A stretch of 64,000 nucleotides of DNA, taken from Gemmatimonadota bacterium (lineage in GTDB: Bacteria > Gemmatimonadota > Gemmatimonadetes > Gemmatimonadales > GWC2-71-9). Position 1 is the first letter of the stretch. Every line of letters starts with the position of its first letter. Where the stretch lies: NCBI GenBank assembly GCA_027294455.1, contig JAPULZ010000164.1, forward strand, positions 33,057 through 97,056, given 5' to 3'. Below, piece after piece: positions 44,518 to 53,724 of the stretch. A model generated the notes under the pieces. It saw only the letters and a list, made by a program, of their open reading frames with translations, was not told the DNA's origin and did no database searches. Position numbers and translations under genes: made by a program.

Positions 44518-46139
44518 TTCTTCCTCCTGCGTCCATCCCGCGGTTGGCCCCGGCGCCGGTTGAGCGCCTCGAGGGTGTTGCGTTCCTCGGCCAGCATGGA
44601 GTTGAGGATCTGCTCCGCCTGCTCCCGCGTCAGGCCGGGAAAGCCCTCGGGTTGCCGATCGCCGTCTTCCCCACCCTGGTTTTGCGGCGGGGGCGGCTGG
44701 CCGTCGCCGTCATCCGGCGGGGTGAGCCGCATCGCCAACTCGTAGTTCCATTTGGCGTCTTCACTCCGGGGTCTGAGCAACAGCGCTTCGCGATACCGCC
44801 GCCGCGCCTCCGCGAGGTGGGCTTGCCGATTGGACGGATTCGCGTCGGAAAGCTGCAGCGACATCAAGCCTAGATTGAACAAGGCGCGAAAACGTAGCTC
44901 CGGGTCCAGCGACCGGGCCGCCCGGGTGAGGGCGGGCCGGGCCCGGGCCGTGTCGCCGATGGCGAGCGCGGCGGTGCCGAGGTTGAGCCAGGCGGTATCG
45001 CCCCCCCGATTGGCCAGCACCTGTTCTTCATACAGATCGGCGGCGGCGGCGAACAGGCTATCGCGCCAAGCCCGGTCCGCCCGGCTGGACGCCCCCTGGC
45101 CAACCGCCTGGGTCGGCGCCATCAAGAGAAAGGCGATACCGGCCAGGGCCGCCGTCCGGCGCGTGAAGGTCTGGGCCAGGAGCACGCCCACGGCCAGTAA
45201 CAGCGGAATCCACGCGCGGGAGATGTCCTGCGCCGCCGTGGACGTGGCCTGTGGGGCCCGCTTGAAGGCATCGACGAGATCCCGCACGGCCCGGGCCTGG
45301 TCGCCGAGTTGCGCCGGCACCATGGCCCCCCGGGCGGCCTCCCAGATCGCCGTGAGGATATCGTCGCGCCGTGCGGTGAGTACCTGGTTGCCGCTCAAGT
45401 CTTCCTGATATCCGATCAACACCCCGGACGGGTCCCGCAGGGGAATCCTCACGGGCTCTGCACCGCCGGCGCCGACGAGAACCAGATGAATTCCCTCCCG
45501 GCGCAGCCGTTCGGCCGCCGCGACGATGCCGGGTAACGAGTCGTGTGCTTCGCCGTCGGAAAAGACCACCAGCACGCGATCGGCCACGCCGGGCCCGGCG
45601 AGCAACAACTGCCGTCCCTTGTCCAGCGCGCGCGCGAGCTCGGTGCCACCTGCGCTCGCGAGATCGGGCGCCAACCCGTCCACCAAGAGCTGCAGCGCAC
45701 CGTCATCGACCGTGAGCGGCGACAGCACGAAGCTGCCCCCCGCGAACGCGAGGAGGCCGATGCGATCGCCGCGCAGATCCTGAATGAGCCGGCGGACTTC
45801 CCGTTGCGCCCGGCCCAACCGCGACGGCGCCACGTCTTCGGCCAGCATCGAACGAGAAATGTCCACGGCGATGACCATGTTCAGCCCTTTGGACTCGGTG
45901 GTCACCACGCGGCGGCCGAATCGCGGCCCGGCGAGCGCCGCTACTGCCAGGAGTGCGGTCACTCCCAACGCCACCACCCCGCCCCGGCCGGTGCGCGCCG
46001 CCACGCGACCCAGCTCCTCCGACCACGCTCGGGCGTGCCGCACCCGCGCGCTGCGCGCCCACAGCCCCAGGCCCATGACGAAGAGCGCCACGACCGGTGC
46101 GGCGTACAGCACCAACGGGGCGTCGAACGTCATCATCAT
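44511..46139 (-). CDS. batB: BatB-BatC fusion: von Willebrand A and TPR protein
   Basis: A 542-residue membrane protein. Two N-terminal helices (10-27, 54-70) precede a von Willebrand A domain with a complete MIDAS start DISRSM (Asp93, Ser95, Ser97) and the FSDGEAHD loop near 193. A membrane helix (311-325) is followed by AALAGIAFLLMAPTQAVGQ (about 330-348), a signal-peptide-like segment, then TPR repeats and an acidic/Pro/Gln-rich tail ending in a basic patch. In other bacteria batB and batC are separate genes. It overlaps batA by four bases. Confidence 0.85.
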   Translation of the reverse strand: MMMTFDAPLVLYAAPVVALFVMGLGLWARSARVRHARAWSEELGRVAARTGRGGVVALGVTALLAVAALAGPRFGRRVVTTESKGLNMVIAVDISRSMLAEDVAPSRLGRAQREVRRLIQDLRGDRIGLLAFAGGSFVLSPLTVDDGALQLLVDGLAPDLASAGGTELARALDKGRQLLLAGPGVADRVLVVFSDGEAHDSLPGIVAAAERLRREGIHLVLVGAGGAEPVRIPLRDPSGVLIGYQEDLSGNQVLTARRDDILTAIWEAARGAMVPAQLGDQARAVRDLVDAFKRAPQATSTAAQDISRAWIPLLLAVGVLLAQTFTRRTAALAGIAFLLMAPTQAVGQGASSRADRAWRDSLFAAAADLYEEQVLANRGGDTAWLNLGTAALAIGDTARARPALTRAARSLDPELRFRALFNLGLMSLQLSDANPSNRQAHLAEARRRYREALLLRPRSEDAKWNYELAMRLTPPDDGDGQPPPPQNQGGEDGDRQPEGFPGLTREQAEQILNSMLAEERNTLEALNRRRGQPRDGRRRKNW

Positions 46140-47113
46140 GGCACACGGACCACGACGGTGGCTCCGATGACCAACTCGATGGCGAGCGCCGCCAGTCCAA
46201 TCAGGAGCGGGATGCGGTACGCTTCATTGTGCTGGGTGTAGCGTGTGATCACCACCGGGGTTTTCTCGAGCTGATCGATCTGCTGGAAGATGCGGCTCAG
46301 GGCTTCGGCATCGGTGGCGCGGAAGTAACGCCCACCCGTTCCCGTGGCAATGTCCTGCAACAACTCCTCGTCGATGCGCACCGGCAGCGTCTGATATCGC
46401 AACCGGCCGCCCACCCCCGTCCCGATGGGCGTGCGGGCCTCTCCTTGGGTGCCGATGCCGATCGTGTAAATGCGCACGCCTACGCGCTGCGCCGCCTCGG
46501 CTGCCGTCCGGGGATCGATGCGGCCTCGGTTGTTCTCGCCGTCGGTCATCAGCACCATGACCTTGCTCTTGCCCTCCACCCGGCGCAGCCGGTTCGCCGC
46601 AGTGGCGATCGCCGTGCCGATGGCGGTGCCGTCATCCAACTCACCCACGCGCAGGTCGAGCACGGCTTGCTCCAACACGGCATAGTCCACGGTCACCGGC
46701 ACGCGGGTCAGGGCCTCTCCCGCGAACGCGACCAACCCGATGCGGTCGAATGGGCGCGCGCGTATGAAAGCGATGGATTGATCCTTGGCCACGTCTAGCC
46801 GATTTGAGGGGGCAAAATCCTCCGCGAGCATGCTGCTGGACACGTCGACGGCCAACGTGATGGCGATCCCTTCCCGGGTGATCTGGTTGGGCGCGACCGC
46901 GGTTTGCGGTCCCGCCGCCGCGATGATCCACGCCCCGAGGGCAAGGCTGCGCAGCCCGGCCGGGATTTCACTCACCCAGCGACGCCTGGCGGCCACCGAA
47001 GCCAGTTGCCCCAGATCGCTGTATTCCGCCGCAGGCTGGCGCACCCGTCGGCGGCGCCACCACCACAGCGGGAGGGCCAACAACAACAGCAGGGTCAAGG
47101 GGCGTGCGAACAT
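46136..47113 (-). CDS. batA: BatA, von Willebrand A domain membrane protein
   Basis: A 325-residue protein of normal BatA plan: an N-terminal helix (LTLLLLLALPLWWW), a second helix (58-70), then a von Willebrand A domain with MIDAS DVSSSM (Asp90, Ser92, Ser94), LMTDGENN and the Thr loop after VTVDY, and a C-terminal helix. These proteins form periplasmic complexes with the other Bat proteins linked to oxidative-stress tolerance. The start follows the stop of the 287-residue gene without a gap. Confidence 0.87.
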   Translation of the reverse strand: MFARPLTLLLLLALPLWWWRRRRVRQPAAEYSDLGQLASVAARRRWVSEIPAGLRSLALGAWIIAAAGPQTAVAPNQITREGIAITLAVDVSSSMLAEDFAPSNRLDVAKDQSIAFIRARPFDRIGLVAFAGEALTRVPVTVDYAVLEQAVLDLRVGELDDGTAIGTAIATAANRLRRVEGKSKVMVLMTDGENNRGRIDPRTAAEAAQRVGVRIYTIGIGTQGEARTPIGTGVGGRLRYQTLPVRIDEELLQDIATGTGGRYFRATDAEALSRIFQQIDQLEKTPVVITRYTQHNEAYRIPLLIGLAALAIELVIGATVVVRVP

Positions 47114-47977
47114 TTAGGGCTCCTCGACCTCTTCCACTTCGTTCGGCGCGGCCTCGATGACGGCCAGCGAGTTCAGCAGCACGTGGGCTTCATCGACCAG
47201 CGCGATGACGTCGCTGGGAATCGCCGGCGCGAAGCTCGCCCGTTCCAGCGCGCGGGCCACGTCGGTCAGGTCACGCAACGGCCACTCGGGCCGGGAGGCT
47301 CGGACCACTCCGAGCCATTTATCCAGGTCGAGTGAAGGACCCGCTTCCGGAACATACTGCAGAATTTCTCCCCGAACCCGATTCATGGTCACCGTGGCGA
47401 CGGCCCGAGGCTCGCCGGCGGCAATCCAGCGGGACAGCGGAATCTCCTCGGGGGCGTCCTCGGTCACGGTCCATTCGGGGCGCGGGCGCGGGCGCCATCG
47501 TGCGACGCCCCAGCCCACCGTGCACGCCAATACCCCCGCGATCAACAAGGTGGCGGGCAGCGCCCGGCTCATGGGTTGGGCAATGGGCGCGCGCGACGCC
47601 CGGGGGGGCGGCAAGGAATCCGCATCCGGCAAGACCGACATGACCTGGACGAAGGCCGCTCCACCGACCAGCGTTTCCACCCGGCCGTCGTCATACACCA
47701 GTTGCACGTCGGGAAGTTCGATCACATGGTCTCCCGGCTCGAAGAGCGCGACGGTGTAGCGCGCCACGAGCCCGGTGGGACCGTTCACGACTTCGGGAAG
47801 GCGGAGCGGCTCCAGCAGATCACTGGCCTCCAGGGGGCCGAGGCGCACCCGGGCCGCCGGGTCCGTCACCACGAGGGCGCGCTCCAACCACACGGTGTCC
47901 CCCACGGTCGCCACCGCGGGAGTGGCCTCCCACACCGCACCCTGCATCATCAGACAGCACCCCAGCAACCACGTCAT
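47114..47977 (-). CDS. Bat-operon membrane protein of unknown function
   Basis: A 287-residue protein: a short N-terminal hydrophobic segment with CC (MTWLLGCCLMMQGAVWEA, possibly a lipobox or signal), a periplasmic beta domain containing GDTVWLERALVVTD and GDHVIELPDVQLVYDDG, a membrane helix (SRALPATLLIAGVLACTVGWGVARW, about 145-165) and a helical cytoplasmic tail ending in acidic EEVEEVEEP. Proteins of this layout with no assigned role commonly stand between DUF58 and batA. ATG 47977 overlaps the DUF58 stop. Confidence 0.72.
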   Translation of the reverse strand: MTWLLGCCLMMQGAVWEATPAVATVGDTVWLERALVVTDPAARVRLGPLEASDLLEPLRLPEVVNGPTGLVARYTVALFEPGDHVIELPDVQLVYDDGRVETLVGGAAFVQVMSVLPDADSLPPPRASRAPIAQPMSRALPATLLIAGVLACTVGWGVARWRPRPRPEWTVTEDAPEEIPLSRWIAAGEPRAVATVTMNRVRGEILQYVPEAGPSLDLDKWLGVVRASRPEWPLRDLTDVARALERASFAPAIPSDVIALVDEAHVLLNSLAVIEAAPNEVEEVEEP

Positions 47978-48870
47978 CGGCTGTTCCTGCGGGCGCGCCG
48001 TTCGAACGCCTTCATCAGGGTATGGGCGTACGGCTTGTGGGTGTGGAGCGCTATATGGTCGACCTGTGCCCGCTCCAGCACCCTCGCCCGGGTCAGCCGC
48101 ATCTCCTCCGCGGAGATCTGCACGGCCACGCGATTGCTGGGCCCCGAAGTATCGACCACCATCCGTGTGCCGTCCTCTGCGTCCACGAGCTCGATCCATC
48201 CCGCGTCCGGCAGCTCCGTCTCGCGAGGGTCGTCCACCGAGATGGCCACCACGTCGTGGCGTTTGGCCAGGCGCCGAATCGCCTCCTCCCATCCCGTCGC
48301 GCGAAAGTCCGAGAGGATCACGACGATCGCGCGATGCCGCAGCAGCTTGCCGGCATAAGCGAGCGCCCGCGCCAGGTTCGTTCCCCGGTTGACGGGCTCG
48401 AAGGTGAGCAAGTCGCGAATGACCCGCAGCGCGTGCCGGCGCCCCTTGGCTGGGGGCACCACGTGATCGATATCGTCAGAGAACACCACCGCGCCGACGC
48501 GATCGTTGTTTCTGGCGGCGGCCAGTGAAAGGACCGCGGCGATCTCCGCGGAGCGCTCTGCCTTGCGCACCGGTTTGCCGAACTCCACCGACCCGGAGCG
48601 GTCGACGATGAGGAGCAGCGTCAGCTCGCGCTCTTCCTCGAACAACTTGACGTAGGGATGGCCCATGCGGGCCGAGACGTTCCAATCGATGGCGCGAAAC
48701 TCGTCGCCGTCTTGGTAGGCGCGCACTTCGGCAAACTCGATGCCCTGCCCGCGAAACACGGAACGGTATTCACCGGCAAACAGCGAGCCCACCAGCTTGC
48801 GCGTGCGGAGCTCTATTTGCTTGACCTGCTTGAGGACTTCCGCCCCAACCAACGGGGAGGCGTCACTCAT
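47974..48870 (-). CDS. DUF58 domain protein (von Willebrand A-like)
   Basis: A 298-residue cytoplasmic protein. The DUF58 signature is complete: GQGIEFAEVRAYQDGDEFRAIDWNVSARMG, followed by VDRSGSV (a MIDAS-like loop) and VVILSDFRATGW. Such proteins pair with MoxR ATPases and von Willebrand A proteins in assembly of metalloenzymes or envelope complexes. It overlaps moxR and the next gene by four bases each. Confidence 0.9.
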   Translation of the reverse strand: MSDASPLVGAEVLKQVKQIELRTRKLVGSLFAGEYRSVFRGQGIEFAEVRAYQDGDEFRAIDWNVSARMGHPYVKLFEEERELTLLLIVDRSGSVEFGKPVRKAERSAEIAAVLSLAAARNNDRVGAVVFSDDIDHVVPPAKGRRHALRVIRDLLTFEPVNRGTNLARALAYAGKLLRHRAIVVILSDFRATGWEEAIRRLAKRHDVVAISVDDPRETELPDAGWIELVDAEDGTRMVVDTSGPSNRVAVQISAEEMRLTRARVLERAQVDHIALHTHKPYAHTLMKAFERRARRNSR

Positions 48871-49841
48871 GGAACCTGCACCGCCTCCAGGATCTTGGCG
48901 ATGATGCCGTCCGACGTCACGTCTTCCGCTTCCGCCTCGAACGTGAGGAGGACCCGATGGCGCAGCACGTCAGGGGCCATGGCCTTGACGTCTTCCGGAA
49001 CGACGTAGGCCCGCCCGCGCAGGAACGCATGGGCCCGTGCGGCCTGCGCGAGATAGACCGACGCCCGAGGACTGGCGCCGAATGCGATGAACGCCTTGAG
49101 ATCGTGGAGGTTCACCGCCTGGGGTTCGCGGGTCGCCCGCACCACATCCACGATATAGTCCACGATCTTTTGATCCATGTACAGCTCGGCGATCGACTTG
49201 CGCAGCGCCATGAGGTCGGCCGCACCGGTGACCGGTTCCACGTCGATGGCCTGCCCTCCCGCCATCCGCCACAGGATCTCTTTCTCCTCATCCCGGGTGG
49301 GATAGCCGACGTGGATCTTGAGCATGAAGCGGTCGAGTTGCGCCTCGGGAAGGTTGTAGGTGCCTTCGTGCTCGATGGGGTTTTGGGTGGCCAGCACGAG
49401 GAACGGCTCCGTCAACTCGTGGGTCTCCCCACCGATGGTCACCTGCTTTTCCTGCATCGCCTCGAGCACCGCGGCCTGCACCTTGGCCGGCGCGCGGTTG
49501 ATCTCGTCCGCCAGCACTACATTGGCGAAAAGCGGTCCGCGCTTGGCGTGGAATTCACCGGTTTGCTGATCGAATATCATGGTGCCGATGATATCGGCGG
49601 GAAGCAGATCGGGGGTGAACTGAATCCGCCGGAAGGTGACGCGGATCGTCTCCGCCAGGGTCTTCACCGCCAGGGTCTTGGCCAACCCGGGGACGCCTTC
49701 CACCAGGATGTGGCCGCCGGTGAGAAGCCCGATCAGCAGCCGCTCCACCATGGCCTCCTGGCCGACCACCCGCTTGGCCACCTCTTGCACGACGGCGGTA
49801 GTCACGGAGGAATCGCTGGGCTTTAGGGCTCGTGAAGTCAC
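48867..49841 (-). CDS. MoxR-family AAA+ ATPase
   Basis: A 324-residue ATPase with Walker A GVPGLAKT (49-56), Walker B VVLADEINRAP (108-118), sensor-1 LATQNPIEHEGTYNLPEAQLDRF and the lid with GASPRAS. It is first gene of the Bat run and likely remodels the von Willebrand A partners encoded downstream. Only 42 bases separate it from the 553-residue Rossmann gene. Confidence 0.93.
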   Translation of the reverse strand: MTSRALKPSDSSVTTAVVQEVAKRVVGQEAMVERLLIGLLTGGHILVEGVPGLAKTLAVKTLAETIRVTFRRIQFTPDLLPADIIGTMIFDQQTGEFHAKRGPLFANVVLADEINRAPAKVQAAVLEAMQEKQVTIGGETHELTEPFLVLATQNPIEHEGTYNLPEAQLDRFMLKIHVGYPTRDEEKEILWRMAGGQAIDVEPVTGAADLMALRKSIAELYMDQKIVDYIVDVVRATREPQAVNLHDLKAFIAFGASPRASVYLAQAARAHAFLRGRAYVVPEDVKAMAPDVLRHRVLLTFEAEAEDVTSDGIIAKILEAVQVP

Positions 49842-49883
49842 TGTACCGTGTCTACCATGGCTTGCCCCTCAGGGTCCACGTCG

Positions 49884-51545
49884 CTAACGCTTGATGCGCT
49901 CCCCATCGTCCTCAAACCTAAACACCCACTTCACAAACCGCGCCGGGGCGATGGCGTCGTCGGCCTCGAGCGCCGCCCAGTCCAACCCGCTCCCGGAGCC
50001 CGGGTTGCGACTGCGCGCCTCCGCCTGCTCGACGATGGTCCGGGCGCGCCGAATCCACTTCTCGCACGACGAGGGACGCAAATCCACCCAGCCGCGGGAG
50101 GCCACGCGCTCCACGTCCGCCCCGTCCGGCGCCTCGGGCATCACGATGACCTCGGAAGCCCTATAAACCTTCTCACCCTGCACCAAGATGGGAAGTCCGA
50201 CGGAAATGATGAGTGACCGGAGGTCTTCGTCGCCCGCCACCAAGGCCGCCGACTCCCCGGCCAGCTCCGCGGCATCGCTCTCCGCCAGCGCCCGGACCGT
50301 GGGCCGCAGCCGCGACCACACGAAGGCTTCGTAGAGCATCTTGGACACCCGGGGCGGCCCGAGCATCTCGAACGCCACCGAGCGCACCCCATGCTCGGCT
50401 TCCAACGCCTCCAGGCGCGACAGGGCGGCGGCCCGTATCACCCCGGCGCTGTAGGTCGGACCGGCGGTGGCAGAATCGAGTGCCGCGACCACGTCGCGAC
50501 CGCTGGAACGCCCCACGAGCTCCATCACCGTATATTCGGCCACTTCTTCGGGGGTGATGAATTCCATTTGTCCGTGCGCCGTCACTGTTTCGAATTCCTC
50601 TTTGGCAAAGACGCCGTTCTCGCCCACGTCGATGTAGGCCGCCTCCACGGGACGCTCGAGGTCGGTCCACCCGCTGGCCTCGGCCTCGAACGCCGAGTCG
50701 AGGGGCAGCGGATCCGGGCAGTCGAACCGCGGAAGGGGCTGTCCCCCCCGGGGGACCGGGCCAAACGCAATTTCCCGCCAGGCGATGGCCGCCGTCGGCT
50801 TGATCTCGATCACGGCCGGGGCACCGGGCGTGCGCGCCATGAGAAACAGTAGCAACGAGTGGGCGCCGCCGACGGCGGCCTTGGTCAACAGCGTTCGGGA
50901 GGGACGCTCTTCGGAGTGGGTGTAGGGGATATTGAACCCCATCCCCCCCGTGCCGCTGGTTCCGATCTTCACATATGCTTGCGTGCCCGCGGCCCGGGTC
51001 GCTTCCACCATGATCTGCATGTGCCGGATGAGCTGCGGCATCGTCAGCGTGAGGACGTGTCGTTCGGTGACCTCGCGGGTGACGACCCCCTCGTGCGACA
51101 GCGCCAAAAGATCCCGCGCGCTGGTGAAGACGTCCTGGTACGCAAACGCGGTCGCGGTGTTGATGCAGTCCACGACGGCGTGCGGGCGATACTGCTGGAT
51201 GAGGCGGTAGAGGAAACTGCGACCGAGGATCTCCGGGCTCAGATCATCCAGCAAGTCGCCGACCACCAGGCGCCGGGCTTCGGCATCGGCGAGAAGCTCC
51301 TCGCGGGAGAGTCGGGCCACGTCGGCGGGGAGGAAGACGTTCCCCCAATCGTATTCGACCGCCGTCTCGCCTCGCTCTGAGTCGAGAGATTCCGCCGCAC
51401 GGCGGACCTCGTCCTCGTAGAGAGATACCAGGACGATCTTGCTGGGACTGAAGCTCAACAGCCGGCGCGCGATGGCGCTGCCCACCAGGCCGCTGCCTCC
51501 CAAGATGAGGACGTCTTTATCGTCGAGGTCCATTGGCACGTGCAT
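49884..51545 (-). CDS. NAD(P)-binding Rossmann protein of unknown role
   Basis: A 553-residue protein opening with a dinucleotide fold: DKDVLILGGSGLVGSAIARRLL (GGSGxVG), then an acidic strand end and AVVDCINTATAFAYQD. YVKIGTSGTGGMGFNIPYTHSEERPS keeps a YxxxK-like region of extended short-chain dehydrogenases but is not canonical. The second half (residues 300-553) is unlike reductases I know. Start options are 51545 and 51533; both overlap the pseudouridine synthase. No substrate can be named. Confidence 0.65.
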   Translation of the reverse strand: MHVPMDLDDKDVLILGGSGLVGSAIARRLLSFSPSKIVLVSLYEDEVRRAAESLDSERGETAVEYDWGNVFLPADVARLSREELLADAEARRLVVGDLLDDLSPEILGRSFLYRLIQQYRPHAVVDCINTATAFAYQDVFTSARDLLALSHEGVVTREVTERHVLTLTMPQLIRHMQIMVEATRAAGTQAYVKIGTSGTGGMGFNIPYTHSEERPSRTLLTKAAVGGAHSLLLFLMARTPGAPAVIEIKPTAAIAWREIAFGPVPRGGQPLPRFDCPDPLPLDSAFEAEASGWTDLERPVEAAYIDVGENGVFAKEEFETVTAHGQMEFITPEEVAEYTVMELVGRSSGRDVVAALDSATAGPTYSAGVIRAAALSRLEALEAEHGVRSVAFEMLGPPRVSKMLYEAFVWSRLRPTVRALAESDAAELAGESAALVAGDEDLRSLIISVGLPILVQGEKVYRASEVIVMPEAPDGADVERVASRGWVDLRPSSCEKWIRRARTIVEQAEARSRNPGSGSGLDWAALEADDAIAPARFVKWVFRFEDDGERIKR

Positions 51546-52266
51546 TCGTGCAGACCGAACCGGCGGCCCGCAACGAGCGAATTTCGTCGTTGGTCAAATA
51601 CCGCCAGGCGCCGGGCGCGAGTCGCCCGAGCTGAATGGGACCGTGGCTTACCCGAGCCAGCTGCTCCACCGCCAGACCGAGCGCTTCACATAGGCGGCGG
51701 ACGATGCGATTCCGGCCCTCCCCCAACACCAGGGTCAGCTGCATGGCACTGCCCGGACCCGACCGCACCCGATGGCGGATGACGTTCACGGGCCGGCCGT
51801 CCACCGGGATCGGTCGGCGCAAGGCCTCGCGAATCCACTGCAAGCTCCTGCCCCGCACGAGGACGCGATACGTGCGCTCCACCCCAAATCGCGGATGTGT
51901 GAGGCGGTGGACGGCGTCGCCGTCGTTGGTCAAGAGCAACAGGCCCCCAGTCAACACGTCGAGCCGACCCACGTAGGTGAGCCCCGGAACGTCGGGGACC
52001 AGCTCGAACACGGTTGGTCGCCGCTGGGCATCCCGACGGGAGACGACGTGTCCCACGGGTTTGTTGAGGAGGATCCAGGCCGTCCGCACCGGGCGCACCC
52101 GGCGGCCCCCGACCGTGATCGTGTCCCGCCCGGGATCCACCGACATGCCGAGGTCGGCCACCACCCCGTTCACGTGCACCCGCCCCGCCGTGATCAGATT
52201 CTCCGACGCCCTGCGTGACGCGACCCCAGCTCGGGCCAACGCCCGCTGCAGTCGCATCTTGGTCAC
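51517..52266 (-). CDS. rluB: rRNA large subunit pseudouridine synthase (RluB/RsuA family)
   Basis: A 249-residue RsuA/RluB-type enzyme: an S4 RNA-binding domain at the N-terminus (MRLQRALARAGVASRRASENLI), then LNKPVG and the catalytic GRLDVLTGGLLLLTNDGD. RGRSLQWIREALRRPIPVDG and EGRNRIVRRLCEAL are also typical. RluB makes pseudouridine 2605 in 23S rRNA; RsuA or RluE/F cannot be excluded by eye. GTG 52266 overlaps the scpB stop. The scpA-scpB-rluB order is common in many bacteria. Confidence 0.88.
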   Translation of the reverse strand: MTKMRLQRALARAGVASRRASENLITAGRVHVNGVVADLGMSVDPGRDTITVGGRRVRPVRTAWILLNKPVGHVVSRRDAQRRPTVFELVPDVPGLTYVGRLDVLTGGLLLLTNDGDAVHRLTHPRFGVERTYRVLVRGRSLQWIREALRRPIPVDGRPVNVIRHRVRSGPGSAMQLTLVLGEGRNRIVRRLCEALGLAVEQLARVSHGPIQLGRLAPGAWRYLTNDEIRSLRAAGSVCTNARANGPRR

Positions 52267-52994
52267 GGCTGCTCCGGCGGATCCCCCCCCTGCACCTCGG
52301 CGAGTCCGTCCGGCCCCGGCCCATCGGCAAGGGCACCCGCCTCCCGGGGCGCATCCTCCGGAACCGTCTCGGGAAGCTCCGGCGTCTCAAGCTCGCCGGC
52401 ATCACTCGCGAACTCCTCCGCTTCCTCCTCGTCAGGGCTGGGCAGCGTGAGACCCGGTTGAGCGCCCATCGGTCTCAGGGCCACCGAGAGCTGGTCGAGC
52501 TTCGGCAATTCGGCGACCTCCCCCAGGCCGATCATCTCGAGAAAGCTCGCAGTCGTTCCATAGAGCAGGGGACGGCCCAAGCCCTCCCCGCGCCCCGTCA
52601 CGTCGATCAGGCCCCGTTCCTGGAGGGACTTGAGCACCCCGTCGGCCGCGACCCCCCGAATCTCCTCGATCTCGGCCCGTCCCACGGGCTGGCGATAGGC
52701 GATGATGGCCAGCGTTTCCAACGCGGCGGTGGACAGCTTTCTGGGCCGTCTGGCGATGCGCGCCTGCACGATGGCCTCGGCAAACTCGGCTCTGGTGACG
52801 AGCTGATATCCGTCGGCCAGCTCGACCAGCTCAAAGCCGTGGTCGTGAGCTTCGTAGTGTTCACGCAGGCCGGCGAGGCCCTGCTCGATATCCGCCGCGC
52901 TCGCGTCCGGATCGAGACCCTTGAGGTCCCGGATCGAGAGCGCATGGGCTGCCGAGAACAGCGCCGCCTCAAGCAGCTTTGTCAGGTGATTCAC
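52263..52994 (-). CDS. scpB: Segregation and condensation protein B
   Basis: A 243-residue kleisin-associated protein with two winged-helix domains: LLEAALFSAAHALSIRDL, the strand DHGFELVELADGYQLVTRAEFAEAI, and the second-domain core ALETLAIIAYRQPVGRAEIEEIRGV. The C-terminus carries an acidic, low-complexity tail (EEEAEEF). It works with ScpA and SMC in chromosome compaction. GTG 52994 overlaps scpA by 26 bases. Confidence 0.93.
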   Translation of the reverse strand: MNHLTKLLEAALFSAAHALSIRDLKGLDPDASAADIEQGLAGLREHYEAHDHGFELVELADGYQLVTRAEFAEAIVQARIARRPRKLSTAALETLAIIAYRQPVGRAEIEEIRGVAADGVLKSLQERGLIDVTGRGEGLGRPLLYGTTASFLEMIGLGEVAELPKLDQLSVALRPMGAQPGLTLPSPDEEEAEEFASDAGELETPELPETVPEDAPREAGALADGPGPDGLAEVQGGDPPEQP

Positions 52995-53724
52995 CGGAGA
53001 CCGTAAGTTCTTCGAAGGGCTTTTGTTGAATGAGGAGAATCTCGCCGAGGCGCGCCATTTCCAACAGGGCGATGAGGAGCGAGATGACGACCGATACGTG
53101 GGGGCGGTCCGCGATCAACTCCTTAAAATCGAGCCGCGACTTGGTGCGGATCAGCTCACGAATGCGCGCCGTGGCACCCTCCACGTCCAGCGGCCGAGGC
53201 ACCACCCGGTGGACCACAGGCTGCGGCATCCCCTCGATGATCTCTTGAACAGCCCTGACGACGCTTGCCAGATCGATGGTGACCTCGGCCGGCGGGGGGG
53301 TGGGCGGGGCCGGCACCCACCCTCGGGGAAACTGCTCGGCCCGGGCCCGGGCCTGTACCGCGAGCCAGTCCGCCACTTCCCGGATCTGCTCGTATTCGAG
53401 GAGCCGGCGGACCAATTCGGCCCGGGGGTCTTCCCACGCATCGTCGTCCGGCGGCCGGGGCAACAGCATCTGGATCTTGATGCGCAGCAGAAGAGCCGCC
53501 ATCTCGAGGTAGTCCGCGGCCTGGTCGAGCCCGAGCTCGTCGATGCTCGCCAGGAACTGGTCGGCCACCCGGGCGATGGGGATGTCCGCGATGTCGATTT
53601 CCTGTTCACGAATGAGATGGATCAGCAGGTCCAGCGGCCCCGAGAAGGAGTCCAGTCGGACCACGAAGGCCTTGTCTTCGGCCGTTTCCGTCGGGATGGC
53701 TGTTCCGATCATATCAGAGGACAC
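52969..53724 (-). CDS. scpA: Segregation and condensation protein A
   Basis: A 251-residue kleisin. FSGPLDLLIHLIREQEIDIADIPIARVADQFL is the SMC-neck-binding helix region; the C-terminal winged helix has HVSVVISLLIALLEMARLGEILLIQQKPF. The linker is Pro-rich (APPTPPPAE). GTG 53724 overlaps the site-2 protease stop by 11 bases. Confidence 0.93.
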   Translation of the reverse strand: MSSDMIGTAIPTETAEDKAFVVRLDSFSGPLDLLIHLIREQEIDIADIPIARVADQFLASIDELGLDQAADYLEMAALLLRIKIQMLLPRPPDDDAWEDPRAELVRRLLEYEQIREVADWLAVQARARAEQFPRGWVPAPPTPPPAEVTIDLASVVRAVQEIIEGMPQPVVHRVVPRPLDVEGATARIRELIRTKSRLDFKELIADRPHVSVVISLLIALLEMARLGEILLIQQKPFEELTVSGESPDKAA

